Below are positions 51,626-60,401 of a DNA stretch of 64,000 nucleotides, piece after piece. Numbering within the stretch: position 1 is the first letter of the stretch; each line of letters starts with the position of its first letter. Below the pieces are notes generated by a model. It was not told the origin of the DNA, did no database searches, and was given only the letters and a program-made list of their open reading frames with translations. Where the stretch lies: contig JAWKOC010000003.1 of assembly GCA_041391365.1 (NCBI GenBank), positions 124,001 through 188,000 of the forward strand, given 5' to 3'. Source of the DNA: JAGRAX01 sp041391365 (GTDB lineage Bacteria; Bdellovibrionota_G; JALEGL01; JAGRMV01). The translations under genes were made by a program, and so were the position numbers.

Positions 51626-53161
51626 ATGCAGAAACTTGGCAAAAACGCGGTACTTGTGATCATTGATGGTTGGGGCATTCGTGAAGAAAAAAAAGGCAAT
51701 GCGATTGCGATGGCTTCGACACCCAATTACAAAAAAATTCTCGATGCTTTTCCTGTATGTCAGCTCAATGCTTCCGAACACCATGTCGGGTTACCTGATG
51801 GAGTCATGGGAAACTCCGAGGTAGGTCATATGAACATTGGAGGTGGCCGAAGAGTATTGCAAGATCAAGTGCGCATTCATGAGGCCTTGGATCAGGACCA
51901 GATCAAAGACATTTCCGCATGGAAACACATGATCGAGTCCATCAAAGGGACCTCTCGAAAACTTCATTTTCTGTGTTTGGTGTCCCAAGGAAATGTCCAC
52001 AGCAGTGAGCGACACTATCTGGATTTTTTATCTCTCGCAGTTCGCATGGGTATATCTCCCCAACAAATTTTGTTTCATGCCATCACCGATGGAAGAGATA
52101 CGTCACCTCAAAGTGCCGCCGCATATGTTCAAACTCTTCTCGATCAACTTACCTCCATCGGTGCGGAACTTGCTACGATCAGTGGGAGATTTTATGCCAT
52201 GGACCGGGACAAACGGTGGGAACGAAGTGCACAAGCATTTGAAACCATCGTACACGGAAAAGGCCCAAGCTTTGATTCAGCATTGGACTACATCGACGCT
52301 TCTTATCAACAGGGTATCTTTGACGAATTTTTGATTCCCGCCGTGCACAGCACATGGAAAAACAAAACCATCCTCCGCGATGGGGATGCAGTTTTTTGTG
52401 CGAATTTTCGAGCCGATCGAATGAGGCAGATTGTTCGTATGCTTGGGCATTGTGAACACGGAGCAACAATTGCTCCCTTGGATGGAGCCGTTTCGATCGT
52501 TACCATGACAGAATATGATTCTACATTTCCTTTTCCTTGTCTGTTCGAAAAGCAGAATTTGTCCATGGGACTGGGAGAGTACATCAGTCAATTGGGACTT
52601 TCTCAATTTCGGACGGCCGAAACCGAAAAATACGCTCACGTCACATTTTTCTTCAATGGGGGGCGTGAAGAGCCCTTTCCTTGTGAAAGTCGGTGTTTGA
52701 TTCCATCTCCAAAAGTAAAAACATATGATGTATGTCCTGCTATGAGCAGTGAAAAAGTGTGCGAGGCTGTTGTTGCGCAGGTAGAAAAGAAACAAGACGC
52801 TTTGGTTGTTGTGAACTTTGCACAACCGGACATGGTTGGACATACCGGCGTATTCGAGGCTGCGCTGCAAGCCGTAGAATCCATGGACCGAGCCATGGGG
52901 GCTATCATGGATGCCTGTTTGAAAAGCAACTATACGCTGTGGATCACAGCTGACCATGGCAACATAGAGATGATGACCGATGCAGATGGAAACATCCACA
53001 CAGCTCACACGCTCAATCCGGTACCATTGATCTTGGTGGATGAGCAGGCCAAACATCGATCTTTGAAACATGGATCTTTGTCAAACATTGCGCCTACCCT
53101 GCTTGCTTACATGCAGCTCGAAGCTCCAAAAGAAATGACCTCGCTGTCATTGCTCGGGTGA
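51626..53161 (+). CDS. gpmI: 2,3-bisphosphoglycerate-independent phosphoglycerate mutase
   Basis: Glycolytic interconversion of 3- and 2-phosphoglycerate by a manganese alkaline-phosphatase-fold enzyme. 511 residues. IIDGWGIRE gives the first metal aspartate (D14). PDGVMGNSEVGHMNIGGGR has the phosphorylated Ser64. HAITDGRDTSP, FCANFRADRMRQI, EKYAHVTFFFNGG, NFAQPDMVGHTG and TADHGNIEMM complete the active site. Length is standard. The 3' end overlaps the RES toxin gene by 15 bp. Confidence 0.97.
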   Translation: MQKLGKNAVLVIIDGWGIREEKKGNAIAMASTPNYKKILDAFPVCQLNASEHHVGLPDGVMGNSEVGHMNIGGGRRVLQDQVRIHEALDQDQIKDISAWKHMIESIKGTSRKLHFLCLVSQGNVHSSERHYLDFLSLAVRMGISPQQILFHAITDGRDTSPQSAAAYVQTLLDQLTSIGAELATISGRFYAMDRDKRWERSAQAFETIVHGKGPSFDSALDYIDASYQQGIFDEFLIPAVHSTWKNKTILRDGDAVFCANFRADRMRQIVRMLGHCEHGATIAPLDGAVSIVTMTEYDSTFPFPCLFEKQNLSMGLGEYISQLGLSQFRTAETEKYAHVTFFFNGGREEPFPCESRCLIPSPKVKTYDVCPAMSSEKVCEAVVAQVEKKQDALVVVNFAQPDMVGHTGVFEAALQAVESMDRAMGAIMDACLKSNYTLWITADHGNIEMMTDADGNIHTAHTLNPVPLILVDEQAKHRSLKHGSLSNIAPTLLAYMQLEAPKEMTSLSLLG

Positions 53162-53869
53162 AATTCTTCGCAAATCATCCACCAAAAAAAGGGGTTCGTA
53201 TTCAAACAAACGTATGTCCCCCTGATAAAAGTCCACCTTGCACCATGACTGAATGTAAAAATCTTTATCGATGATGGACCGATCAAAAACAGGGACACAA
53301 TATCCCTGTTGATCTCGTGCAGAATGACTTCGAATTGCTTGTGCTTTTGCTTCTACACATATTTCCGCTACCTGCCGACAATATTCATAATTTTTTGTGG
53401 AGCTCCCGACCAGTTGGGTTTGGTCGCATTTTTTTTCCTGTGATAGATCCACCAAATGATGAGTGATCAGAGTCATTTTCGAAATGGCAAGCTCAACGTT
53501 TTGAACGTGTTCTTCGGATTCTTCTTGATAAAAAGCTTTTAAATAATAAACTTTTTCTTTTTTGGCTGTGAGTGGACTCATTGCTGTGTACAGTACAGGC
53601 CATCGCCCATCGCTGAATCGTCCGTGACTCCATCCCTCGGGACGAAATTTGGACTGAATGTCTTCCAGAACCACTGCATACCGAGAGTAATGCAACACTC
53701 GATCGAGACTATCTTTGTCTTTGAGTTCATCATTGTAAAACCATTGTCCAACCTCTTCTTCTTCAGAAGGATCCAATCCCAGATCGTCCAACAAATTTTG
53801 TGTAGGTTGCAGGGAATGAAAGCATCGAAACACATCCGATTGAAAAAACTGCTTACGCGGTTCGAACAT
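53147..53869 (-). CDS. RES-domain toxin (NAD+-targeting family)
   Basis: 240 residues. RES pattern: R15 in DVFRCFHS, GRFSDGRWPVLYTAMSP with R84 and Y94, E105 in AKKEKVYYL, and S183 in RSHSARDQQGYCVPVFDR. RES toxins (MbcT, ParT and Res) consume NAD+ or ADP-ribosylate targets using Arg, Tyr, Glu and Ser at these places. I chose the ATG at 53869, with GAAGG about 10 nt upstream; an ATG at 53917 is in frame but lies deep in the antitoxin gene. It overlaps the antitoxin by 17 nt. It is longer than the smallest RES toxins, with an acidic insert at about 30-60. Confidence 0.85.
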   Translation of the reverse strand: MFEPRKQFFQSDVFRCFHSLQPTQNLLDDLGLDPSEEEEVGQWFYNDELKDKDSLDRVLHYSRYAVVLEDIQSKFRPEGWSHGRFSDGRWPVLYTAMSPLTAKKEKVYYLKAFYQEESEEHVQNVELAISKMTLITHHLVDLSQEKKCDQTQLVGSSTKNYEYCRQVAEICVEAKAQAIRSHSARDQQGYCVPVFDRSIIDKDFYIQSWCKVDFYQGDIRLFEYEPLFLVDDLRRISPEQ

Positions 53870-54266
53870 GATCCAAATACCTTCGAATTGCAATGATGCC
53901 GAACAAGCCATCTTCAATCATAATGTCCAAAGCACTGTGCATCCCAAATCGAGCTCTTTTCTTTTTTACCCAACCATAGAGAGACTTTTGGTTCGAAGGA
54001 AAAAGCAATCGAAGACTTTTGTGAATGTTGATCACCTCAACCATTCGACGAATTTTATCTTCGTCCCACTCCACTTCTTTTTTGCCATTTTTCATGGCAT
54101 CGATGGTATGGCGTTTTTTTTCATAGTTCCATCCAAGCAAATTGGCTTTTTCTTCATTGGTCAGATTCCAATGGTCCAAAATGGCAAAAAAAGCTTTGGA
54201 GAGCGATTTTCGACGTTGGGGAGTACGCGCCTGCTCCATGAGTGTCTGTGGATCCGGTCGGTTCAT
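53853..54266 (-). CDS. Xre-MbcA-ParS (DUF2384) antitoxin
   Basis: 137 residues. The N-terminal half (15-75) is helix-turn-helix-like (FFAILDHWNLTNEEKANLLGWN, with a following recognition helix). The C-terminal 65 residues match the MbcA/ParS toxin-binding domain: INIHKSLRLLFPSNQKSLYGWVKK, FGMHSALDIMIEDGLFGIIAIRRYLDH. The usual toxin-plugging C-terminal segment is present. First gene of the pair; the RES toxin overlaps its end. An AT-rich region with an inverted repeat lies upstream and is likely its operator. Confidence 0.88.
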   Translation of the reverse strand: MNRPDPQTLMEQARTPQRRKSLSKAFFAILDHWNLTNEEKANLLGWNYEKKRHTIDAMKNGKKEVEWDEDKIRRMVEVINIHKSLRLLFPSNQKSLYGWVKKKRARFGMHSALDIMIEDGLFGIIAIRRYLDHVRTA

Positions 54267-54334
54267 ATTTATAGAATAACACCTTTAAATGTAGAAAACA
54301 ACATGATTAAATATAATAATATCAATATTTTAAA

Positions 54335-54352
54335 ATGATATTCTTATATCAT
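54335..54352. promoter_or_regulatory. inverted repeat upstream of the RES/Xre pair
   Basis: ATGATAT-TCTT-ATATCAT is a perfect 7-bp inverted repeat in a very AT-rich 165-bp region between the antitoxin and ppiD. It is a candidate antitoxin operator, about 70-85 bp upstream of the ATG. Confidence 0.4.
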
Positions 54353-54432
54353 GTAGATATATACATTATTTTATTCAGGCGAAAAAGCATCTCTTTCTTT
54401 TTTTTGATCCATCTGGATTTTGAAAAGATGCG

Positions 54433-55959
54433 TTACAGACCTAGGCCAAAATCGCTGTTTTGTAGTTTGGCCGAATATTCAATGCTGGAATGCTCCTTGA
54501 GAAACTGTGTCCATGCAGAAATACGATTTTGTGAGTTCTCTTTTTCCAAAAGATCGGCCAGTTCTTGCTTTTTGGATTCGAATTCAGTCCAATCTGGCAG
54601 GGAAATGTCATGCACATAGACAATGTATTGTTTATCTCCCACCGAGTAAACCTGGCTCAAATAACCTTTTTCGGTCTGAGAAAAAACCGCACTCACCAAC
54701 TCTTTGTTTTGTCCCAATTCTGGAATCGTACCGTCCACAGGGTACACAAAGGCCTCAATTTTTGAAACGTTCAACCCATAGGTCTTGCCCAAAGCATCTA
54801 CACTGGTTTTTTCCTGCGCCGCTTTGGACACCATCGAAGTCACAAAAAGCTGCTCTTCTTTTTCTTGCAACTGTTTCTCCACATCTTTTTCAACCTTCTG
54901 TGCAACCTCATCAAATGCAGGCAACACAGGATCTTGCTTTTGCACGACCTTGATCAAATACATGCGAAGACCATCTCGAGATCGTGTAGGAGAAGAAATT
55001 TCTCCCACCTGCAATCCCAAACTTGCATTGAGCAAGTCCGTGACATCTCGCTCTGAAAACAAATCTATTTTTTCGCCGTACGCAATCAAAGGGGTTTTGA
55101 GATACATGGGGCTACCTTCGTACTGTGTAGCGGTTTCAAATCCTTTGTTTTGATCTTTCCAGCCTTGCAACTTGATTTGCGCTTGACTGAAAAACGCTTC
55201 TTCTTCTTGATCGGCCGTTTTTTCGATCCACAAAATTTCCAACTGTTTCTTTTCTGGAGTTTGGTAACGATCCTTGTTTTCTTGATAAAACGCTGAAAGT
55301 TGTTCGTCAGTTGGTTTTGAAGCCTTGGGAACATGCTTGCTGATTTTGTCAGCATCCACTTCTACTGTGGTGATGGCGTATTTGGTGTTTTGCTGCTCAT
55401 AAGATTTTTTGACTTCAATGGGGCTCACCAACGTGGTTTTCTGCAAAACTTCGTCGAAATATTGAGCCTGTAAAATTCTTGCCATTTCTTTTTCATAGGC
55501 TCGGGGGGTTTTTCCCATTCTTCGTTTGACAATCATTTCATACAATTCGTAATTGAATTTTTGATCGGATGAGGTGAATTGACTGCGAATGAATTCCCGA
55601 ACTTTTTCGTCCGACGCCTCAATGCCCAGATCTTCAGCTGCATCGGCTTTGATTTCTACTTCCACCAAGGCTTCGGTGACTTGACGAGTAAATGTCGGGA
55701 TCAGAGTTTGAAAAAATGACTTGTCCAAAGATCCATAGGCTGGATTGTTTTGGATTTCGTTGATGCGATTGGAAACGCGCAGATTCACATCTCTTTCCAA
55801 GACCTTGTTGCCATTGACCTTGGCCAAAACTCCCTGGTCCAAACCTCCACTCATCACACTTTGCCATCCGTAAAAAGAAACAAACGACAACACAAGAACC
55901 ACCAACAACACTCGAATGTACCAGGAGGACACTGCTTCACGCATCGACCGAATGACCAT
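54433..55959 (-). CDS. ppiD: membrane-anchored periplasmic folding factor, PpiD/SurA-like
   Basis: 508 residues with one N-terminal membrane helix (about 15-36), then a SurA_N/PpiD-type chaperone domain (VLAKVNGNKVLERDVNLRVSNRI at 45-70). A parvulin-like segment (about 225-345) includes QTPEKKQLEILWIEK and GLRMYLIKVVQK. The parvulin core is poorly conserved, so PPIase activity is doubtful, as in E. coli PpiD. It assists folding of exported proteins at the inner-membrane surface. The ATG has GAAGG 6 nt upstream. It diverges from mreB. Confidence 0.88.
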   Translation of the reverse strand: MVIRSMREAVSSWYIRVLLVVLVLSFVSFYGWQSVMSGGLDQGVLAKVNGNKVLERDVNLRVSNRINEIQNNPAYGSLDKSFFQTLIPTFTRQVTEALVEVEIKADAAEDLGIEASDEKVREFIRSQFTSSDQKFNYELYEMIVKRRMGKTPRAYEKEMARILQAQYFDEVLQKTTLVSPIEVKKSYEQQNTKYAITTVEVDADKISKHVPKASKPTDEQLSAFYQENKDRYQTPEKKQLEILWIEKTADQEEEAFFSQAQIKLQGWKDQNKGFETATQYEGSPMYLKTPLIAYGEKIDLFSERDVTDLLNASLGLQVGEISSPTRSRDGLRMYLIKVVQKQDPVLPAFDEVAQKVEKDVEKQLQEKEEQLFVTSMVSKAAQEKTSVDALGKTYGLNVSKIEAFVYPVDGTIPELGQNKELVSAVFSQTEKGYLSQVYSVGDKQYIVYVHDISLPDWTEFESKKQELADLLEKENSQNRISAWTQFLKEHSSIEYSAKLQNSDFGLGL

Positions 55960-56015
55960 GAGAACCTTCTTTCTAATTCACTTCCATAGGAGGGTAGATT
56001 GCAACCCACATTTCC

Positions 56016-56067
56016 GTACTCTCACAGATTACGACGCGCAGCGTACACCCAATCTGTGAGGGAGTAC
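56016..56067. repeat. long inverted repeat between ppiD and mreB
   Basis: GTACTCTCACAGATT (56016-56030) and AATCTGTGAGGGAGTAC (56051-56067) pair over about 15 bp with a 2-base bulge, around a 20-nt loop. No T-run follows on either strand, so it is not a simple terminator. It may be an operator or a 5'-leader hairpin of the mre operon. Confidence 0.6.
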
Positions 56068-56136
56068 TCTAAGTCTTTAGAGACAAAAATCAACGAATTT
56101 ATTTCTTTGTAGAATTGTCTTTGATATGAAAAAGAA

Positions 56137-57168
56137 ATGATTTTCGACTCCATTTTAGGCTTTTTTTCCAATGATTTAGCCATCGATTTGGGTACCGCGA
56201 ACACCTTGGTCTATGCCAAGGGAAAAGGTGTGGTTTCCAATGAACCTTCGGTGGTGGCCTTGGCCAAAGGACGTGGCCCCCGCAAAGTGTTGGCCGTGGG
56301 AACAGAAGCCAAAGAAATGCTCGGTCGAACTCCTGGATCGATTCAGGCGATTCGCCCCATGAAGGACGGTGTGATCGCTGACTTTGACATCACCAGTGCC
56401 ATGCTTCGACATTTCATTGCCAAAGCTCACAATGGACAAAGTTTTGTACGACCTCGCATTGTGATTTGCATTCCTTTTGGAGTCACGGAAGTTGAAAAAA
56501 GAGCCGTCACCGAATCTGCACGTTCTGCTCGGGCCAGAGAAGTCTATCTTATCGAAGAACCCATGGCTGCTGCCATCGGAGCCGGACTCAAAATCAAAGA
56601 ACCTTCTGGCAACATGATCGTAGACATCGGTGGGGGTACCACCGAAGTGGCCGTGATTTCTCTGTCCGGAATCGTGTATTCTAAATCTGTTCGCATGGCT
56701 GGAGACAAAATGGACGAGGCCATCATGAACTACATCAAAAAGAAATACAATTTGATGATTGGTGAACGAACGGCTGAACTCATCAAAATTTCTGTTGGAT
56801 CTGCCTTCACCTTGGATCAAGAGCTCAAAGTCGAAGTCAAAGGGAGAGATTTGATTGCAGGGATCCCAAAAACCCTTGAGGTCACGTCTGAAGAAATTCG
56901 AGAAGCCTTGGAAGAACCTTTGAAAGTCATCGTAGATGCCGTCAAAGTAGCTCTAGAAAAAACACCTCCCGAACTAGCATCTGATATTGTCGACAAAGGA
57001 ATTGTTCTGGCCGGAGGAGGAGCGCTGCTTCGAAATCTGGACATTCTATTGAACGAAGAAACAGGCCTTCCTGTTCGCATTGCAGACAATCCATTGTCGG
57101 TCATTGTGCGTGGATGCGGAATGGCCTTGGACGACGAAGAACTTTTACGAACCGTAACCTTCTCTTAA
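56137..57168 (+). CDS. mreB: rod shape-determining actin homologue MreB
   Basis: Bacterial actin that positions the elongation machinery along the membrane. 343 residues: phosphate-1 loop AIDLGTANTLVYAKGKG, the PSVVAL segment, RPRIVICIPFGVTEVEKRAV, IEEPMAAAIGAGL, phosphate-2 VDIGGGTTEVAVISL and adenosine site VLAGGGALLRNLD. An amphipathic N-terminal segment (MIFDSILGFFSNDL) may bind membrane. Length and motifs are standard. First gene of mreB-mreC-mreD-pbp2-rodA, with mreC 4 nt downstream. Confidence 0.98.
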   Translation: MIFDSILGFFSNDLAIDLGTANTLVYAKGKGVVSNEPSVVALAKGRGPRKVLAVGTEAKEMLGRTPGSIQAIRPMKDGVIADFDITSAMLRHFIAKAHNGQSFVRPRIVICIPFGVTEVEKRAVTESARSARAREVYLIEEPMAAAIGAGLKIKEPSGNMIVDIGGGTTEVAVISLSGIVYSKSVRMAGDKMDEAIMNYIKKKYNLMIGERTAELIKISVGSAFTLDQELKVEVKGRDLIAGIPKTLEVTSEEIREALEEPLKVIVDAVKVALEKTPPELASDIVDKGIVLAGGGALLRNLDILLNEETGLPVRIADNPLSVIVRGCGMALDDEELLRTVTFS

Positions 57169-57172
57169 GAGA

Positions 57173-57994
57173 GTGAATCGCAAACTAAAAACATTTTTAA
57201 AGATTCTGGTTTTTGTTTATTTTCTCGTTTGCCTTGTATCTTTTCGAGTAAAAAAACATTCTACCAATCGATGGTACGAAACCGCAATCGTCACCGTAAG
57301 TGCACCGGTTCAATATGTTGTCACGACTGGATATGACAAAGCCACATGGATCATTCGACACTATCTTTTTCTGGTCCAAACCTCGAAATTCAACGATCAA
57401 TTGATGGATGAACGCAGCGTGCTTCGTTCAAAACTCATTTATCTTCAAGAAACGGAACTTGAAAATCAGCGTTTGCGCGAGCTTTTGAATTTGCAGTCCT
57501 CCATGGCACTCAATCTTCAAGTAGCAAAAGTCATCGCCAAAGGAGTTTCTCCCTTCGAACATGTGATCCGAATCTACAAAGGATCCGATCAAGGTCTTCA
57601 GAGTGGATATCCAGTGATCAAAACAGAAGGTGTTGTGGGACAGATTTTTCAAGTCTACCCCGGGTACTCTGATGTTGCTCTTCTCATCGACAAGATCAGC
57701 GCCATCGATGTGGTGGTTCAGCGTTCGCGAGCACGAGGAATCCTCAAGGGAGATCGAATCAACCAACTCAAATTCGAATTCCTTCCTCGGGATCGAGATG
57801 TTCAAGTCGGGGATGTTGTGATTTCATCTGGAATGGACAAAGTCTTTCCCAAAGGAATCCCTGTTGGAGAAGTAACTGCCGTGGGAGAGCGAGGAAAAAA
57901 TCTTTTTCTTCAAGCCACGGTAAAACCCTTTGTTGATTTTTCTCGACTGGAAGAAGTAGCGGTGGTGTTGCCTCAAGAAGGAACTCAACCATGA
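57173..57994 (+). CDS. mreC: rod shape-determining protein MreC
   Basis: Bitopic periplasmic scaffold of the elongasome. 273 residues: N-terminal membrane helix (about 9-27), coiled coil (about 60-105; SKLIYLQETELENQRLRELLNL), then the beta-barrel domain with VIRIYKGSDQGLQSGYPVI, GVVGQIFQVYPGYSDVALLID and GDVVISSGMDKVFPKGIPVGEV, all family hallmarks. Start is GTG at 57173 with GAGAG nearby. It overlaps mreD by 4 nt. Confidence 0.96.
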   Translation: MNRKLKTFLKILVFVYFLVCLVSFRVKKHSTNRWYETAIVTVSAPVQYVVTTGYDKATWIIRHYLFLVQTSKFNDQLMDERSVLRSKLIYLQETELENQRLRELLNLQSSMALNLQVAKVIAKGVSPFEHVIRIYKGSDQGLQSGYPVIKTEGVVGQIFQVYPGYSDVALLIDKISAIDVVVQRSRARGILKGDRINQLKFEFLPRDRDVQVGDVVISSGMDKVFPKGIPVGEVTAVGERGKNLFLQATVKPFVDFSRLEEVAVVLPQEGTQP

Positions 57995-58557
57995 AAAACA
58001 CCTTGTGGTATCTTATTATTTTTCTTTTTCTTCTTCTTTTCCAAACTGCAGTTCTTCCCAACACCTTCTCTCTTCTGGATGAAGCTCTCAACATCCATTT
58101 TTTCTCATCTCTTTCGATTCCACTTCTCTATATTTTAGTCATCTATCTTTCCTTCACTCGTCCATTTTTTGATGCTCTAACATGGGCAATCTTTTTTTGT
58201 TTTCTATTTCATGGATTTAGTGAACTGTGGAGATACTCCAATTTTTTTGTTTTTAGCATCATCGTTTTTTTAGGTGCCATTTTAAAAAACAGCGTCGTCA
58301 TTGACCACAGCTTAAATTCATTTTTTTTCTTTTTTATTTTTATTTTTGTATCTGATTTTTTGCATGTCATTTTTGGAGCCCTTTTGTATGAGTTTGATGT
58401 TCAATATCTATCCATATTTTTCCCCATATTGATTCATGCAACGCTTGGTGCTTTTGCGGCTCAGTTGATCGTGCGCTTTTTTTGCGAAATTGATCGAAAA
58501 ACATTCTTCTTTCGAGACTCCAAATCCAACTTTTTCTTTCGGGATTCTATGCGATGA
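57991..58557 (+). CDS. mreD: rod shape-determining membrane protein MreD
   Basis: 188-residue polytopic inner-membrane protein, about 5-6 helices, very rich in Phe and Leu (FLFLLLFQTAVLPNTFSLL, FFFFFIFIFVSDFLHVIFGALLYE). Sequence is weakly conserved in this family; the assignment rests on position between mreC and pbp2, topology and length. It overlaps both neighbours by 4 nt. Confidence 0.9.
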   Translation: MKNTLWYLIIFLFLLLFQTAVLPNTFSLLDEALNIHFFSSLSIPLLYILVIYLSFTRPFFDALTWAIFFCFLFHGFSELWRYSNFFVFSIIVFLGAILKNSVVIDHSLNSFFFFFIFIFVSDFLHVIFGALLYEFDVQYLSIFFPILIHATLGAFAAQLIVRFFCEIDRKTFFFRDSKSNFFFRDSMR

Positions 58558-60401
58558 TTCGTCTCGGTGAACCAAAAACAAAAGATGAATTTAGAGAACA
58601 ACTTTTCAAAGCTTCATATTTTGTTATTTTTCTTTTTTTGATCTTGTTGGGTCGTGTTTGGTTTCTTCAAGTTCTTGAAGGTGACAAATGGCAAAAATTT
58701 GCCCAGGCCAATCGAATCAAACTCAAAAACATTCCTGCAAAACGAGGAAGAATTTTGGATCGAAATCAAAAAGTGATCGCAGCCAATCGTCCTTTGTTTC
58801 AACTTCAGCTCTTGCGTTCCAAATCACAATTGCCTTTGGAAGAATTGATTCCAGAATTGCGAAAATTTATTCCCATCGAAAAAAGTGTCGAAGACATCAA
58901 ACTGGAGAGCCGAAAAATCAACCCCAACTATCCCTACATCATCAAAGAAGATCTTACGGAAGACGAGACGGCCATCATGATGGCCAAGCAAATGCTTTTT
59001 CCCGGACTAAGCATCGAGGCCATTCCAGTTCGAGATTATATTGATGAAACGATCAACGGCCATTTGCTTGGATACATCGGCGAAATCAACAAAATTCAAC
59101 TAGCCAAACGTGAAGAACAAGATGATTTCTCTTATCGTTTGGGAGATACACTTGGCATTTCTGGAATTGAAAAAAGTTTTGAACCATGGCTTCGCGGAAA
59201 AAATGGAGTTCGACCCGTTGTGGAAGATGTGTGGGGCCGTGAAGTAGGGATCGAACTTTCCAGTGACTTGCTTCCAGGTTTTTCTCCTCGCCTTCCGGAA
59301 GATGGTCTCGATCTTGTACTGACCATCGACAAAGATCTCCAGGATTTTGCTCAAGCTCTCACCATTGAAAATGCATTTTCCGTTGTGGCAATGGACCCAC
59401 GAAATGGAGACATCTTAGCGATGGTGAGCAACCCAAGTTTTCACCCCAGAGAATTTGTAAATGGAATCAATGCAGAAAAATGGAAAGAGCTTCAACAAGA
59501 CCCTAGAAATCCACTCTTTAACAGAAGTATACAAGGACTGTATGCTCCTGCTTCCACGTTCAAGGTATTCACGGCCATGGCCATCATGGAGGAAAACATT
59601 GCCTCACCTGATCAACGTGTGTTCTGTCCTGGCTACTATCGTATCGGAAGAGAAGTCAAACGATGTTGGAAGCATGAAGGACATGGTTGGATGAATTTGG
59701 AAAAAGCCATCAAAAACTCCTGCGACACATATTTTTATGAAATGAGTTTGAAACTTGGAATCGAAAAAATCAAATACTATGCAGAAAAATTTGGATTGGG
59801 AGAAAAAACCGGAATCAACCTTTCGGATGAAGAAAAAGGTCTAGTACCTGATGAAACGTGGAAAAAAGCAGTCTATCATCAACCCTGGGTGGACGGAGAG
59901 ACCGCCTCTGTAGCGATCGGACAAGGAGCACTTCAAACCACACCACTGCAAATGGCCGTGGCCTACAGCGCATTGGTCAATGGTGGGCAAATTTTTACAC
60001 CTCGTCTCGCTCTGCGTACCCTGGACAAAGACAATCAAATCAAAGAGGAATTTCACATCAATCCAAAAAAAACCATTCAATTTTCCAATGAAATGATTGA
60101 GCCCATCATGAAAGGACTCTACGATGTGGTCAACGAGGTCGGTGGAACGGCCTACTGGTTTGCACGTTCCAACAAGGTTTCCATCGGTGGAAAAACGGGA
60201 ACCACACAGGTGGTGGGGAGAAAATCAGGATTGAAAATTGAAGATCACGCATGGTTTTTGGGCTTCGCGCCTGTAGAAGATCCAGAAATCGTGGTATCTA
60301 TCATGGTGGAACATGGCAAGCACGGAAGTTCTGGAGCAGCTCCCTATGCCAAGCAAATCATCGAAAAATATTTTGAGCTGAGAGATGAACCAGTATTTTA
60401 A
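58554..60401 (+). CDS. mrdA: penicillin-binding protein 2 (class B transpeptidase)
   Basis: Elongation-specific peptidoglycan DD-transpeptidase. 615 residues: membrane helix (about 20-40), the dimerisation/pedestal region (RGRILDRNQKVIAANRP, GYIGEINK), then the transpeptidase domain with nucleophile STFK (334-337; LYAPASTFKVF), SCD (389-391; the SxN position in PBP2s) and KTGT (547-550; IGGKTGTTQVV). Works with RodA, whose gene overlaps its end by 17 nt. It overlaps mreD by 4 nt. Confidence 0.97.
   Translation: MIRLGEPKTKDEFREQLFKASYFVIFLFLILLGRVWFLQVLEGDKWQKFAQANRIKLKNIPAKRGRILDRNQKVIAANRPLFQLQLLRSKSQLPLEELIPELRKFIPIEKSVEDIKLESRKINPNYPYIIKEDLTEDETAIMMAKQMLFPGLSIEAIPVRDYIDETINGHLLGYIGEINKIQLAKREEQDDFSYRLGDTLGISGIEKSFEPWLRGKNGVRPVVEDVWGREVGIELSSDLLPGFSPRLPEDGLDLVLTIDKDLQDFAQALTIENAFSVVAMDPRNGDILAMVSNPSFHPREFVNGINAEKWKELQQDPRNPLFNRSIQGLYAPASTFKVFTAMAIMEENIASPDQRVFCPGYYRIGREVKRCWKHEGHGWMNLEKAIKNSCDTYFYEMSLKLGIEKIKYYAEKFGLGEKTGINLSDEEKGLVPDETWKKAVYHQPWVDGETASVAIGQGALQTTPLQMAVAYSALVNGGQIFTPRLALRTLDKDNQIKEEFHINPKKTIQFSNEMIEPIMKGLYDVVNEVGGTAYWFARSNKVSIGGKTGTTQVVGRKSGLKIEDHAWFLGFAPVEDPEIVVSIMVEHGKHGSSGAAPYAKQIIEKYFELRDEPVF

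Noticed and set aside
52277..53071. A 264-codon minus-strand frame inside gpmI
   Set aside because: Entirely antisense to an intact, highly conserved enzyme; no start signals and no domain.
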